The notes: generated by a model from the letters alone, not told the origin. DNA of 64,000 nucleotides from Gammaproteobacteria bacterium (GCA_016194635.1 JACQBC010000032.1:62001-126000); one strand, 5' to 3'. Shown: positions 32,227 to 41,420, counted from the first letter of the stretch. A program made the numbers and translations.

Positions 32227-32799
32227 TCAGTGCGACTCTTGCGCCGGTAATACAATGATGGGGTTACCTTGAGGGTCTTGTTGAATATGGGTTTTGTTTG
32301 GGTGTTCGGGGTTGAGTTTGGCTTTTTCTCCCACCGCCACAGGGATCATGATGGATTTGTTCTGCAGTTGGCCATTGGCATCCTCCAGGGTCGCGCTAAC
32401 ACTGACATAATGCAAACCTTCCGCCTGTGGCAGGACTTCGACGGTCTGGGTTAATAATTTCCCGGTTGCGGGGTCGGGAATATTAACCTCGCTTACAGGA
32501 TCTAAGCCCGTCAACGCGCCTTGCATATGATAGGAAACATTAAGATTATGCGCCGGGACCAGCGGTTTGAAGTTAATGGAGATTTTTAAAGGAACACTTA
32601 CCGCCGGCGTGCCGGACAGTTGGTAGGTGATATCAATCGGCGCAGAGGGTTTCCCCGCGGAACGGGGCCTGATCTCGTGCGCGTGTTTATCCGTGGATTG
32701 AGAGGTCGGGATGGGTTGGTTTGCAGATGAATTGCAAGCGCACAGCGGGGCCGTTATGAGGCCAACCAAACCCAGGATGAAAGTAAATCGGATATGCAT
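32227..32799 (-). CDS. Secreted lipoprotein of unknown function
   Basis: The 190 residues start with a signal peptide (RFTFILGLVGLITAP) and LCAC as probable lipobox. The mature domain is beta-rich and Pro-rich: PIDITYQLSGTPAVSVPLKI, HNLNVSYHMQG, LPQAEGLHYVSVSATLED and KSIMIPVAVGE. This suggests an immunoglobulin-like fold. I do not recognise a family. It lies 14 bases downstream of the secreted metallopeptidase on the same strand, so the two are probably made together. A structural partner or inhibitor of the protease is possible, but there is no direct support. Confidence 0.7.
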   Translation of the reverse strand: MHIRFTFILGLVGLITAPLCACNSSANQPIPTSQSTDKHAHEIRPRSAGKPSAPIDITYQLSGTPAVSVPLKISINFKPLVPAHNLNVSYHMQGALTGLDPVSEVNIPDPATGKLLTQTVEVLPQAEGLHYVSVSATLEDANGQLQNKSIMIPVAVGEKAKLNPEHPNKTHIQQDPQGNPIIVLPAQESH

Positions 32800-32813
32800 A
32801 AGTAATCTCCGGG

Positions 32814-34709
32814 CTAATTGATATTAATGGAGAGACACGACGTGCCAGAGCGAGTAGGTTGTGGGCTGATGAGATTGTAGTCGTCCACTTCGATAATGTA
32901 CTCACCCGAAGAAAAAGTGTAGGGCAGGCTGTCACTGGTTCCGGTATTTTCCGCTTGGGCGACAATTCGTCCATTCTGATGCAGATAGATATCCGGGTCG
33001 GAAAGTGAGTCACCGCTGACCGTGATGGTATGTGCTCCCGGCGAGTTAACGATTAAACGCAAATAACGCCAATTACCAAGCAAGTTATAGGCGCCCGGCG
33101 TAGGATTGGTAGTGCATAGGCTAGAAATATTTCCGCCGACCGAGATAGGCGTGTAAATAGGCAGTGCGTTGGTGCCGAGGCCGCCGCTATTCGTTTCGGT
33201 GATTCCATAGGAATCAATAGGGTTGCTAACCACATTCTGATTGTTCACCAAGGCATTGATGGCGGCGAGGCTGGTGGGATCAGTAGCGTAATTCGCTTTT
33301 AACGCGGTAATGAAGGTGAACAGGCTGGTAAACGCCGGGGTGGTTTTTTGTTGGGTTGTTAATACCGTAAAGATGGGGGTAAAGCCCAGGCTGATAGTGT
33401 CGACGCCGTCGTTAGTGCTGTCATATAAATCATAAAGGATGGATTGCACCGATCCTTCACTATACCAACCGGGATTGGTGACAGAATTATTTTCGACACT
33501 AAAAGAAAATCCAGCCCCCTGGCCAGTACCGCTGGAGTCGATATAAACTGGATCATTAGTTGCCATACCCGAAAAAGCATTACCCCAGCCCTCACTGAAG
33601 GCGACGCGCATGTCTAATCTAAGACCACCAGAATGCGAACCCCCTATCGAGTCTGAGCGCGAGAATAGATCTTCCACGTAGTGACCAAATTCGTGGATGA
33701 TCACATGATCATCGTATTCGTCGGTATCGGTGTCGGCCGCACCTAAAATATAAATATTGGAGTCGAAATAATACGTGGTCCCAATTTGCCCCGGTAGGTT
33801 GCCCGAGGCGGGGACATTATTCGGACTCCAGTTGAGCGAGAGTCCGGGGAAGGCGGTGTTAGGGGCGGAAGCTGAAATCATGGAAATCGCAGTGTAGACA
33901 TCATCGAGGATTGCAAACGGGGCGGCCGAGCGTGGTGCGGTATAACTTGTGCGTCCCCAGCCCGAAGCAGCGTTTAAATTAAGCACTTGGCTGCTTGTTC
34001 CCGAGTTAAGCGAAGAACTCTGGATCGACCATTGTGCCGAGCCTGCCGTATTATCGATAACGCGATAAGCCCAGGAGGTATTTCCTTGTTGTACCATTTC
34101 GGCCAATACACGAATTTGCATGTTAGTGTTCTGGGGTACGGATAGGCTGTAATTCCCGGATGCGTCGGTGTTTGTGCAAGTAATTAATGTACCGTTGGCG
34201 CTGTTAATAGCCTGGACGTTGACCCCGCGCGCAGGCCAGGGTTGGGTCGCGGCGTAATTAAGACCGTTTGTACTAGAATTATGCGGTACATGATCGAAAG
34301 TTATTTTTCCATTGATAGTCGCCGCAGGGCTAAAAGAAGTTTGGCAACCGCAGGTGATCGTAACGTTACGCACGCCACCCACCGGTATCGTGCCGGTTGC
34401 GTTATTCACAGTGCATTGTTGCGGCGAGCCTGGCGGCGTCAGCATGCTGACAGCATAGGAGGTTCCGGGGTTTAAGAGAGGTGGAAACGTAAAACCGCCG
34501 TTGCTGGTGAGGGCGAGATCATTGGCGCCGTTCAACTGAAGCGTCACCGTCCCTGAACTCAAGCCCTCCACCTGACCTCCAACCTTAAACGTGGTAGGGG
34601 CAAACGTGGTGGAAGTGTTAGGGCCTAGGGCTTGATTTCCACCCCCGCTACCGCACCCGGCGAGAACAACGCTGAAAATTAATCCGAGATCTCTTAGCCC
34701 ACGCACCAT
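32814..34709 (-). CDS. Secreted zinc metallopeptidase-like lipoprotein with PPC-type C-terminal domain
   Basis: The 631 residues begin with a lipoprotein signal (LGLIFSVVLAGC). A Carboxypeptidase-regulatory-like beta domain follows (TVTLQLNGANDLALTSNGGF, then cysteines in QCTVNNATG and ITCGCQ). The catalytic part has HVIIHEFGHYVEDL, a HExxH zinc site, with AFSEGWGNAFSGM about 40 residues later supplying a probable third ligand Glu as in gluzincins. The last ~100 residues (TITVSGDSLSDPDIYLHQNG, then YIIEVDDYN) form a PPC-type beta sandwich common in secreted proteases. The peptidase family is not certain. It starts about 180 bases from the neighbouring small membrane protein and leads a two-gene operon. 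Confidence 0.75.
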   Translation of the reverse strand: MVRGLRDLGLIFSVVLAGCGSGGGNQALGPNTSTTFAPTTFKVGGQVEGLSSGTVTLQLNGANDLALTSNGGFTFPPLLNPGTSYAVSMLTPPGSPQQCTVNNATGTIPVGGVRNVTITCGCQTSFSPAATINGKITFDHVPHNSSTNGLNYAATQPWPARGVNVQAINSANGTLITCTNTDASGNYSLSVPQNTNMQIRVLAEMVQQGNTSWAYRVIDNTAGSAQWSIQSSSLNSGTSSQVLNLNAASGWGRTSYTAPRSAAPFAILDDVYTAISMISASAPNTAFPGLSLNWSPNNVPASGNLPGQIGTTYYFDSNIYILGAADTDTDEYDDHVIIHEFGHYVEDLFSRSDSIGGSHSGGLRLDMRVAFSEGWGNAFSGMATNDPVYIDSSGTGQGAGFSFSVENNSVTNPGWYSEGSVQSILYDLYDSTNDGVDTISLGFTPIFTVLTTQQKTTPAFTSLFTFITALKANYATDPTSLAAINALVNNQNVVSNPIDSYGITETNSGGLGTNALPIYTPISVGGNISSLCTTNPTPGAYNLLGNWRYLRLIVNSPGAHTITVSGDSLSDPDIYLHQNGRIVAQAENTGTSDSLPYTFSSGEYIIEVDDYNLISPQPTRSGTSCLSININ

Positions 34710-34888
34710 TCGGTCATCCCCTCTGCACCAGCATAGTGATACAGTCTTATGGAAATAAAGTCACTTATCCACGATCCAGGTCATGATTCTAATCGGAAGC
34801 GGGTGAATAGAGGAGATTTTTCGCAAAATACCCACTACCGTCTGTTTGCGGCAGTGGGGGTACCGGCCGTAACCGGTGGCGCTGGAGT

Positions 34889-35092
34889 TTATTGTTGTTC
34901 GGTGGTACCGCCAAAACTTGCCGTGTCCGGGTCGGATTTTACCCAGTAGTGCCGCACCAGGGCGATGATGCTGACGAGGATCAGCGCGGTTCCTGCGGCG
35001 GCGGTCAGGGCGGAAGGCAGGGCTATCATCAGCACCAAACCCATCGCGGTGGCGGCTATAGCCACAAATTCAATAATGGTACGTCCAATCAC
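34889..35092 (-). CDS. Small two-helix membrane protein
   Basis: The 67-residue protein consists of two hydrophobic helices (IEFVAIAATAMGLVLMIALP and AAGTALILVSIIALVRHY) and a short polar tail (WVKSDPDTASFGG). The GTG start is supported by AAGGAGA at ideal spacing. I know no family for it. A perfect CRP-type palindrome lies 65 bases upstream of the start, so expression probably answers to a CRP/FNR-family regulator. Confidence 0.65.
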   Translation of the reverse strand: MIGRTIIEFVAIAATAMGLVLMIALPSALTAAAGTALILVSIIALVRHYWVKSDPDTASFGGTTEQQ

Positions 35093-35156
35093 AGAGCATC
35101 TCCTTAGTGTGTAATGAATATATTAAGTATGTAAGTGTTTTGTTATACGTGTGTAG

Positions 35157-35176
35157 AATGTGATGCGTATCACATT
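35157..35176. promoter_or_regulatory. CRP/FNR-type palindromic site upstream of small membrane protein gene
   Basis: AATGTGAT-GCGT-ATCACATT is a perfect 20-base palindrome. It contains TGTGA-N6-TCACA, the consensus of CRP in gammaproteobacteria. It lies 65 bases upstream of the GTG of the 67-residue membrane protein and about 100 bases from the stop of mshQ. Placement fits activation or repression of the small gene on the minus strand. Confidence 0.7.
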
Positions 35177-35257
35177 ACGGATAACTATAGTCGAGGGACA
35201 AAAAACCGTCAATGCACCGCTTTGTGATTAATTTTGTAATCGTTCAGGGAATATTAC

Positions 35258-38200
35258 TTACTGCAAAATCTCACGCCAATAGATAATCCGGTCATCACCA
35301 CGGAATTGCCCGAACGAGGCCGTGGCGTTTTGGGTGCGTAGATACGGATGGCTGACGAAGGGCAGCAGGTAATCGCCACCGTTGCCGCCACCGGTATAGA
35401 ACAGCTGCCAGCCGGCGGAGTGGTTGAAACTATCGGGTACGTGTACTCGGCCGCTGCTGCCGGTGTAATCGTAGCTGCCGCTGCTCACGCTGGGGGCCGC
35501 GCGCCGGTAATATCCCTTGCCATCGCCCGTGCTGGTGGAGCCCAAGGCGGTTTGCGCCGGGGGGGTGACGGTAAATAACGTACAGCTGTCGGTTACGATC
35601 TTGGTCCAGCTGCTGCAGGCACCGGCGACGACGGTGTTGCAGTATTGGGTCTGCGCCCACATCGGCAGCGCCAAGGTTTCGGGGCCGTAGGCGTTATCCG
35701 CGTACAGGCGGCCGAAATACAGGATCGTATTCGCGGCCAAACGATAATTGTCCGTGCCGATATTGAGGTTGGTGGAGTCGATGCGCACGTTATCGGTATC
35801 GATGGGATTTAGTCCGAGTGCGACCTGATTAAACGCCGCCTCAGGGGTGTAGCTCGGCGCGCTGCCGCTGCGGTTGATGTGCAGCCGTGCGCTGACATCG
35901 ATTACGCCGTTGCTGAACAGACCGCTGGCCGGGGTACTCGCGGCGCTATTGATCGCGATACGGCTGTTAAGGTTGGTTGGCGTGCCGCCGGGGTCGTTCA
36001 CGGCGCCGAGATTGAACTTACCCGGTTCCGTTGCCACTGTGGTGTTGTCATTAAACGGCGTACTCAGTTTCGACCACGCCCCGGAGTAATTCTGGGTCAG
36101 GGTGCCGTCGCTGCAAACCGCCCCGAGTGTTTGCGCGCTCAAACGGTAGCGCAGATCGAAATCTTCATCGAGAAAATTAAAGGTGTCGGTGCAACCGGCA
36201 GCGCTGTTGCTGTCGGTACGGTTGACGATACTGTTATTGCTCAAACAAAAATGATCCGGGATAAATCGCCCGATATAAGTACTGCTGTTGAGGTTGCCGT
36301 CGCCGATCAGATTACCGAAATAACCGCCGGCGGGGGCCATGGCGGTAAAGGTGAACACGCCCACCTCCGACACGGTTTGGTTGGCAACCACATGTTCGCC
36401 GGCGTCGCCAGCGCTGCTGTTAAAACTCGCTACGCCTAGGCTGCCGGGGGCCATCGCCGGGGCGTTATTGGTATGGGTGAGGGTAATGCCGTTTAATTGA
36501 AAGTTCGGAGTGACGCTGTTATCCGCACAGGCGGCGCGGATTTTTAAATTAAACGTCTCGCCGGCGCGTTTAAACACGCTGCAGGTGGCGCTGGCCCCGG
36601 CACAATCCGAATTCGCGTCATCGCTGTAGACATAAAATTTATACGGCGTGGTGACATAACTGCTCGCCCCGTTCATGACTAAACCCGCCTCGCTACCGCT
36701 GCCGGTGAACTGACTGTTGAGGGTCAGTTGCCCGGCGTCGTTATAGGTGAGCGTCACGCTGGCTTGGCCGCTGTTATTAAAATTCAACGCCACACTGGTG
36801 CCGGGGGAGGCCGTGGCGAGGGTGTAATTCGCGCTGCCGTTATTCAGCGTGAGAGGGCGTGTGCCGCTGCTGGGGCTGGCATAACTGCTCCAAAAGTTTA
36901 CGTTGGCGCTGCGGCTCTGAAACGACGGCACACATTGCTGCGAGCTGTTGTCCAGGCGCACCGCGCTCACGGTGATCGCGGCGGAGGGGGTGCAGGATAT
37001 TTGGGGGGGGACGGTATAAATAAAACCCGTGTCGTAATAGGTCAAGGCGCAGGAATTGGTATTGGTGGCGGTATTCAAGCACACCACGTTGTTACTGGCT
37101 GCGGGCGTGGAACTGCTGACCCCCAGGCTGACCGTCTGTGCGCTGGAGAGCCGCAGTTGCAAGCTGCCCGAACCGCCACTGATGGTTTGGGTATTGCCAC
37201 CGACCCAGCCGCTGGGGGTTAAGGTCACGGACACGTTGCCGCTGTATAAACTACTGCAGGTGCTATCAGCGCAGGCGCGCACGGTGATCGCCTCGGGGTT
37301 ACAGGTCAGCGCGGTGCCGTCGTGTTGGATCTGCAGGTGGTGCAGGCTGCCGCTGCCGCAACTGCGGGTGTCATTTTTTACGGCGGTGATCGCGGCGGCG
37401 TCCAGGGCGCTATTGTAAATACGCACCTCGTCGATCAAACCATTAAACCGATACTGGTTGTTACCCTCGCCACTGGCATTGTTTTCCCCGCCGATGCTGG
37501 CGGCACCGCTGTCGGTTCCCCAGGTGCCGGTATAGGTTAGGGCGCCGGTCACGGCCGCGCCGTTGACAAAGATCTGGCGGGTTTTAGTGCCGGCATTGTG
37601 GACCGCTGCGACATGGAACCAGCTGCCGGTGCTGATCACGATGGGGCTGTCGATACTGACAGGACTGATATTGCGGGAAAAAAATCGCAACATGCCGTTA
37701 TCCGAATCCCCTAAACTCAAGGCGTAACCGCCGCTGTTGTTTTGATCGTCGGCAAAAATGCGCTGGTCGCCGGTGATACGGTTGGCGCGGATCCACGCGG
37801 TGAGGGTAAAACTGCCGGTGAGGTTGGGAAAATTATTCAGCGCGATGTAATCATTATTACCATCGAATCCCCCATAACGGCAGGTGCCGGGGGAACCGGC
37901 GATGGCCGGGGTAGTATTGGCGGTGGTCGGTCCATTGGTTGCGGTGCCGTTATAACCATTGCCACTGCTATCGACGACCTCGTTGGCGCTACCGCTCCAG
38001 CTGGCTTCTTCAAACCGCCAGGCAGCGAGCGGGTTGGGAAGAATCGTCCCGCTGGGATAGCTGTTGGCCAACGTTCCGTTGACCTGATTGGACAAATATA
38101 AATAAAACAACACCTGCCCCGAACTGCTGGCCGCGTTGGTGGGCACACTCACCGTCGTAGACGTAGCGCCCGTGGGAATCGTAGCCGTGCCGCTGTTGGC

Positions 38201-39049
38201 GGTGTAATCGGTACCCGCCACGGCGGTGTTGTCTTGGGTTTGGTATTGCACGCTAATGGGATAAGCCACGGCGGCACCGATGCTGAAGGTAAAGGTGGCG
38301 GTTTGACCTTTCACGACGCTGACATTATTCACCGTGACCGTGACGGCGGCACCACCGCTGGGGTTTTCATCATTGGTTGCACCGCTGCTGGCGCCACCGG
38401 AATTTCCCGAGCCCGCGTCGCGCCAATTACCGGTGCCATCGGGATAACGCTCAATCGTAGAAGAATTGGTGGTGGTCATGGTTGAACCCAAAGGCAGGAC
38501 GCAACTGTTGTCGCGCTGGCCGGTGTAGTCTACGACGCTGAGATAATCGATGGTGTTGCCGCCGCCATCGCGCAGGATCGCATCCATGCCATTAGAGAGA
38601 TCGATATAGTTCTGGCTGGTGATGGACGCCATTGGGATCACCAGCCAGGGATAACTATTGGTGGCATTGGTGAGGCTGATGGCATTGGAACAGCTGGCCT
38701 GATAATTACACAGGCGCAGGGTCCAGGTGTTATACACGGCCGAGGTGATGCTGGTGTCGAGGATTTTAAGCTCGACAAAACGGCTGGAGTTGCCATTGCG
38801 ATGCACTTCATTGATGCTGGCATGGCCCAGATAACTTGAGCAGGTGGCGGCGACCGTGGCCGACCCGAGCAGACCACCTACGATAAGCGTCAACAGCATC
38901 GCTCGGTACAGGGAGAATATCGATCGGTGCAGACGTCGCTGCGACCCAATGATTTCCTTGCTAACCCCTAACCCGTGGCATCCCATCAGACCTGGCCCTC
39001 CTGCTCGGGCGGGCTGAATGTGCGATTGCTGAAACGATGTTGACAGCAT
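35258..39049 (-). CDS. mshQ: MshQ-like giant surface/pilus-tip protein (LTD, Calx-beta, LamG, DUF6701)
   Basis: The 1263-residue product is last in the MSHA operon. A signal-type hydrophobic stretch (MLLTLIVGGLLGSATVAA) lies near residues 51-68. An LTD-like domain follows (INEVHRNGNSSRFVELKIL), then a Calx-beta repeat (VVKGQTATFTFSIGA, VAGTDYTANSGTATIPTG) and a LamG-type lectin fold (WRFEEASWSGSANEVVDSSG, GSWFHVAAVHN, LIDEVRIYNSALDAAAI). The long C-terminal part with VRLDNSSQQCVPSF, YIGRFIPDHFCLS and LALPMWAQTQYC is the MshQ/DUF6701 region, rich in paired Cys. It probably works as a minor tip or adhesin component. A start with AAGGAAA six bases upstream lies 10 bases after mshP; a later Met directly before the signal peptide is an alternative. 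Confidence 0.82.
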   Translation of the reverse strand: MLSTSFQQSHIQPARAGGPGLMGCHGLGVSKEIIGSQRRLHRSIFSLYRAMLLTLIVGGLLGSATVAATCSSYLGHASINEVHRNGNSSRFVELKILDTSITSAVYNTWTLRLCNYQASCSNAISLTNATNSYPWLVIPMASITSQNYIDLSNGMDAILRDGGGNTIDYLSVVDYTGQRDNSCVLPLGSTMTTTNSSTIERYPDGTGNWRDAGSGNSGGASSGATNDENPSGGAAVTVTVNNVSVVKGQTATFTFSIGAAVAYPISVQYQTQDNTAVAGTDYTANSGTATIPTGATSTTVSVPTNAASSSGQVLFYLYLSNQVNGTLANSYPSGTILPNPLAAWRFEEASWSGSANEVVDSSGNGYNGTATNGPTTANTTPAIAGSPGTCRYGGFDGNNDYIALNNFPNLTGSFTLTAWIRANRITGDQRIFADDQNNSGGYALSLGDSDNGMLRFFSRNISPVSIDSPIVISTGSWFHVAAVHNAGTKTRQIFVNGAAVTGALTYTGTWGTDSGAASIGGENNASGEGNNQYRFNGLIDEVRIYNSALDAAAITAVKNDTRSCGSGSLHHLQIQHDGTALTCNPEAITVRACADSTCSSLYSGNVSVTLTPSGWVGGNTQTISGGSGSLQLRLSSAQTVSLGVSSSTPAASNNVVCLNTATNTNSCALTYYDTGFIYTVPPQISCTPSAAITVSAVRLDNSSQQCVPSFQSRSANVNFWSSYASPSSGTRPLTLNNGSANYTLATASPGTSVALNFNNSGQASVTLTYNDAGQLTLNSQFTGSGSEAGLVMNGASSYVTTPYKFYVYSDDANSDCAGASATCSVFKRAGETFNLKIRAACADNSVTPNFQLNGITLTHTNNAPAMAPGSLGVASFNSSAGDAGEHVVANQTVSEVGVFTFTAMAPAGGYFGNLIGDGNLNSSTYIGRFIPDHFCLSNNSIVNRTDSNSAAGCTDTFNFLDEDFDLRYRLSAQTLGAVCSDGTLTQNYSGAWSKLSTPFNDNTTVATEPGKFNLGAVNDPGGTPTNLNSRIAINSAASTPASGLFSNGVIDVSARLHINRSGSAPSYTPEAAFNQVALGLNPIDTDNVRIDSTNLNIGTDNYRLAANTILYFGRLYADNAYGPETLALPMWAQTQYCNTVVAGACSSWTKIVTDSCTLFTVTPPAQTALGSTSTGDGKGYYRRAAPSVSSGSYDYTGSSGRVHVPDSFNHSAGWQLFYTGGGNGGDYLLPFVSHPYLRTQNATASFGQFRGDDRIIYWREILQ

Positions 39050-39059
39050 AACGATTTCC

Positions 39060-39599
39060 TTACGGGCTCTTGGCCATTAATTCAATTTGCCGCGTCGCAC
39101 TGGTATTGGCAAAGCTGCAACTGCCGGTGCTGGTTAGGGTGTAATAGGTGCTACTGCCTAGGGTCGTACTGCTACAGGTTACAAGCGCATTGCAACCGTC
39201 CAACCCGCTGGCGGTGAACGTGGTAGTGGGATAACTCGCGGCGCAATTCGCGGGCGCCCCGCTTAAACTAAACAATTGCGCCAGGGCGATCTGCGCGCCA
39301 CTCTCGGCGGCGTAAAATGCCCGTGTCGATACGGCCTCTTGTCCCAACGCAGTGCGGCTGCTTTGCAGCAGCGATACCAAGGCCGTGCCGAGCAGGGCCA
39401 TGATCACCAGAATAAACACCGCCACCGGCAGGCTGAAGCCACCCATGTTATTGAATGGGAGGCTGGCTCGCAGGCCGGCACTGCGGCCTGTAGGCCAATT
39501 ACGCTGTAGTCGCGCGAAAGCACCCTGCCGGGTATGCACCCGAACTACACGTTTAAAGAATGAGGTGAGATCACATGACATTGCGCAATTGCACCTCAT
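39060..39599 (-). CDS. mshP: MshP-like minor pseudopilin
   Basis: The 179-residue protein has its prepilin-like helix in the middle: MGGFSLPVAVFILVIMALLG. MshP proteins typically carry this G-F-S-L-P form with Pro in place of the usual Glu5 region. The C-terminal part contains ESGAQIALAQLFSL and four Cys (CAASY, GCNALVTC, SCSF) for disulfides. The ~50-residue N-terminal extension before the prepilin site is long; a later start at MGGFSLP would give a nearly leaderless form, so the true start is uncertain. The ATG used overlaps the end of mshO by 29 bases. Confidence 0.75.
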   Translation of the reverse strand: MRCNCAMSCDLTSFFKRVVRVHTRQGAFARLQRNWPTGRSAGLRASLPFNNMGGFSLPVAVFILVIMALLGTALVSLLQSSRTALGQEAVSTRAFYAAESGAQIALAQLFSLSGAPANCAASYPTTTFTASGLDGCNALVTCSSTTLGSSTYYTLTSTGSCSFANTSATRQIELMAKSP

Positions 39600-40446
39600 G
39601 GGTTAAGCGCATCCAATCGTTGTCCACACTCCAGCGTAAATCCAGGCTAACAATGGCATTGCGTTTGAGGGTGCCCGGCGTGTAGGTAAACGGCGTCACC
39701 GCGACGCCGTTATCCGTGCTTTGAAGGTTTTCCGCCAGCAAGGCCACGCCGTTGGCGGGCGGGGTGGCTTGCACACTGTTGAGACCATAACCGCTGTAGC
39801 GATTTAATTGGCTGCCGACCAGGCAAAAACTCACCGGTGAGCCGACAATAAAAAAACGTTGTTGCGGCGAGGTGTCGCTAAAGCGGTGCGAACTCCCCAG
39901 CGTAATCGTAGCCGTAGGCGATCCGGTTACACTGCTAAACACCGCCGTGGGGCTGGGGTTGGTGGTGGTGTATAGATTGGTCGGGGTGTACGGGTAGACC
40001 ACCGCATAGCGCGTGCCGCTATAACCGGGCAAGCTAAACGCGGCGGCGGTGAAACTGCTCGCCGCCACGTCGATCGGCAGGGTCAAATACGCCGAACCGG
40101 TTTGAATCGGTAAAAACTCTAGGCAATTATTGCTGACGCGCACGCTGTTGGGCAGGGCGGTGCGTAATTCGCGGGTCAGGCGTTCGACGGTGACCCGGCC
40201 GGATGCGGCTAAATCATCGCGCCGTACGGTGTTACTGTAGGCGGTCACTCCGTTGGTGATATACGTAGCCGTCCCCGCCATGATCAACCCCAGCACCGCA
40301 ATCACCACGATCAATTCGATGAGTGTAAATCCTCGATAACCGACTCCGCTTACCTGTCCCCTCTCCCTGGGGGGAGGGCCGGGGGGGGAGGGAACATGGC
40401 ATACCACATCACGGTAGCAAGTTTCGCATTTGACGGCACACATCAA
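39571..40446 (-). CDS. mshO: MshO-like pseudopilin with unusual Pro-rich leader
   Basis: The 291-residue prepilin has the cleavage motif YRGFTLIELIVVIAVLGLI at residue ~39/40, then ERLTRELRTALPNSVRVS, typical of MshO/PilW minor pilins. The start overlaps the mshD stop as ATGA, implying translational coupling. The leader is about 39 residues instead of the usual 6-25 and contains PSPPGPPPRERGQ, encoded by a GC-rich palindromic repeat at 40354-40393. The repeat seems to have inserted into the leader region and is now translated. Whether prepilin peptidase still handles it is open. The mature part has Cys in NNCLEFLPI and SFCLVGS. Confidence 0.8.
   Translation of the reverse strand: MMCAVKCETCYRDVVCHVPSPPGPPPRERGQVSGVGYRGFTLIELIVVIAVLGLIMAGTATYITNGVTAYSNTVRRDDLAASGRVTVERLTRELRTALPNSVRVSNNCLEFLPIQTGSAYLTLPIDVAASSFTAAAFSLPGYSGTRYAVVYPYTPTNLYTTTNPSPTAVFSSVTGSPTATITLGSSHRFSDTSPQQRFFIVGSPVSFCLVGSQLNRYSGYGLNSVQATPPANGVALLAENLQSTDNGVAVTPFTYTPGTLKRNAIVSLDLRWSVDNDWMRLTHEVQLRNVM
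40354..40393. repeat. GC-rich palindromic repeat inside the mshO leader
   Basis: The segment CCCCTCTCCCTGGGGGGAG followed by a run of G and GGAGGGA has the form of the dispersed intergenic palindromes common in gammaproteobacterial genomes (CCCTCTCCC...GGGAGAGGG type). It lies within coding sequence and supplies the Pro/Gly/Arg stretch of the mshO leader. No second copy was seen in the window. Confidence 0.5.
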
Positions 40447-40988
40447 AAATTCACCCGGTACACGCTAATAGGAACCTGATTCCCCAGCGGTGTCGTAATC
40501 GTCACCGTAATCCGTTTGGCCTGTTGGTTACTCGCCAAACCGATCTCGCTCCCCGCATAGGCCACACTCACCTGCACCCGGTAACCTTCATACAGGCTCA
40601 TCGCCGTGCCGGTGAGAATCGACAGGGGCGGTTGTTCATCCAAGCCTTGATAATCATCCACATCATCGTAATTTTGGCGCGAGGTTTCGCCCGGATCGAT
40701 CGTGGGGATCACCGCCGTGCAGGCCAGCGCGCCGCTGTCGGTGGAATTACAGCGCGGCACCCCGCCGCTACCGCTGTTCTCGTCAAAACGTTTACTGAGG
40801 ATCTCATCCAAATAGGTTTGCGCCAGCTCCATCGCGCGGGTTTGCAGCATGGCCTCGGGGCTTTGCAATACCGCCCGATGTAACACCAAGGTCACGCCGG
40901 TCAAGGCCAGCGACAGCACCACGATTACCACGATGGTTTCAATCAAGGTGAACCCCCTACATCCCCCTCCATCAACAGGTATGCGCAT
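40443..40988 (-). CDS. mshD: MshD-like minor pilin
   Basis: This protein of 181 residues has a short leader and the cleavage site CRGFTLIETIVVIVVLSLAL with Glu5. ESPEAMLQTRAMELAQTYLD-like spacing follows (here MLQTRAMELAQTYLDEILS), the standard start of MshD/PilV minor pilins. Two Cys (PRCNST, ALACTAV) may form a disulfide. The start at the ATG 13 codons into the longest frame gives the usual leader length; it overlaps mshC by 17 bases. The stop overlaps the mshO start. Confidence 0.8.
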   Translation of the reverse strand: MRIPVDGGGCRGFTLIETIVVIVVLSLALTGVTLVLHRAVLQSPEAMLQTRAMELAQTYLDEILSKRFDENSGSGGVPRCNSTDSGALACTAVIPTIDPGETSRQNYDDVDDYQGLDEQPPLSILTGTAMSLYEGYRVQVSVAYAGSEIGLASNQQAKRITVTITTPLGNQVPISVYRVNF

Positions 40989-41397
40989 AGCCCGTGGCCT
41001 CGATGCACACCTGCCGTGGTGTATCACCCGTGATGACGATGGTGCTGGCCGGGGAAGCGTCGCCCAGCGGGGTGTAGCTAAGGGTGGCGTTGGTCAGCGT
41101 GATGTTGGTGGGCAGGGCCACATCGCGGATCTGTGTGCCACCTTGCGTGTATTGGATGCGCAAGCGATGATTGCCGGTATCAATCTGCAGCTGTACATTG
41201 GCCGTGTTGCCCTTGCTCATCGCCAATTGCTGCGCCTCTTGCGCGCTGCGGATCAATTGATCTTGGGTGGTGCGGCTTTCAAACGACGTACTGTTGAGAA
41301 AACGCGGCACGGTGAACGCCGCCAAGATACCGAGGATCGTGATCACCGTGATCAGTTCGATCAGGGTAAAACCATTACTAGATTCATTCCGTTGCAC
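40972..41397 (-). CDS. mshC: MshC-like pilin subunit
   Basis: The 141-residue type IV pilin has a nine-residue leader (MQRNESSNG) and the mature start FTLIELITVITILGILAAFT with Glu5. The helix continues into PRFLNSTSFESRTTQDQLI, matching MshC. The C-terminal Cys pair (RQVCIEATGYAHTC) forms the D-region disulfide. It follows a hairpin terminator that separates it from mshA, so its level is probably lower than that of the major pilin. Confidence 0.85.
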   Translation of the reverse strand: MQRNESSNGFTLIELITVITILGILAAFTVPRFLNSTSFESRTTQDQLIRSAQEAQQLAMSKGNTANVQLQIDTGNHRLRIQYTQGGTQIRDVALPTNITLTNATLSYTPLGDASPASTIVITGDTPRQVCIEATGYAHTC

Positions 41398-41420
41398 GAT
41401 TTACTCTTCCTCCCTAAAAA

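Noticed and set aside
35879-38101. Several long plus-strand frames opposite mshQ
   Set aside because: They arise from the biased codons of the low-complexity mshQ gene. Their Gly/Ala/Arg-rich translations match no domain and lack ribosome sites.
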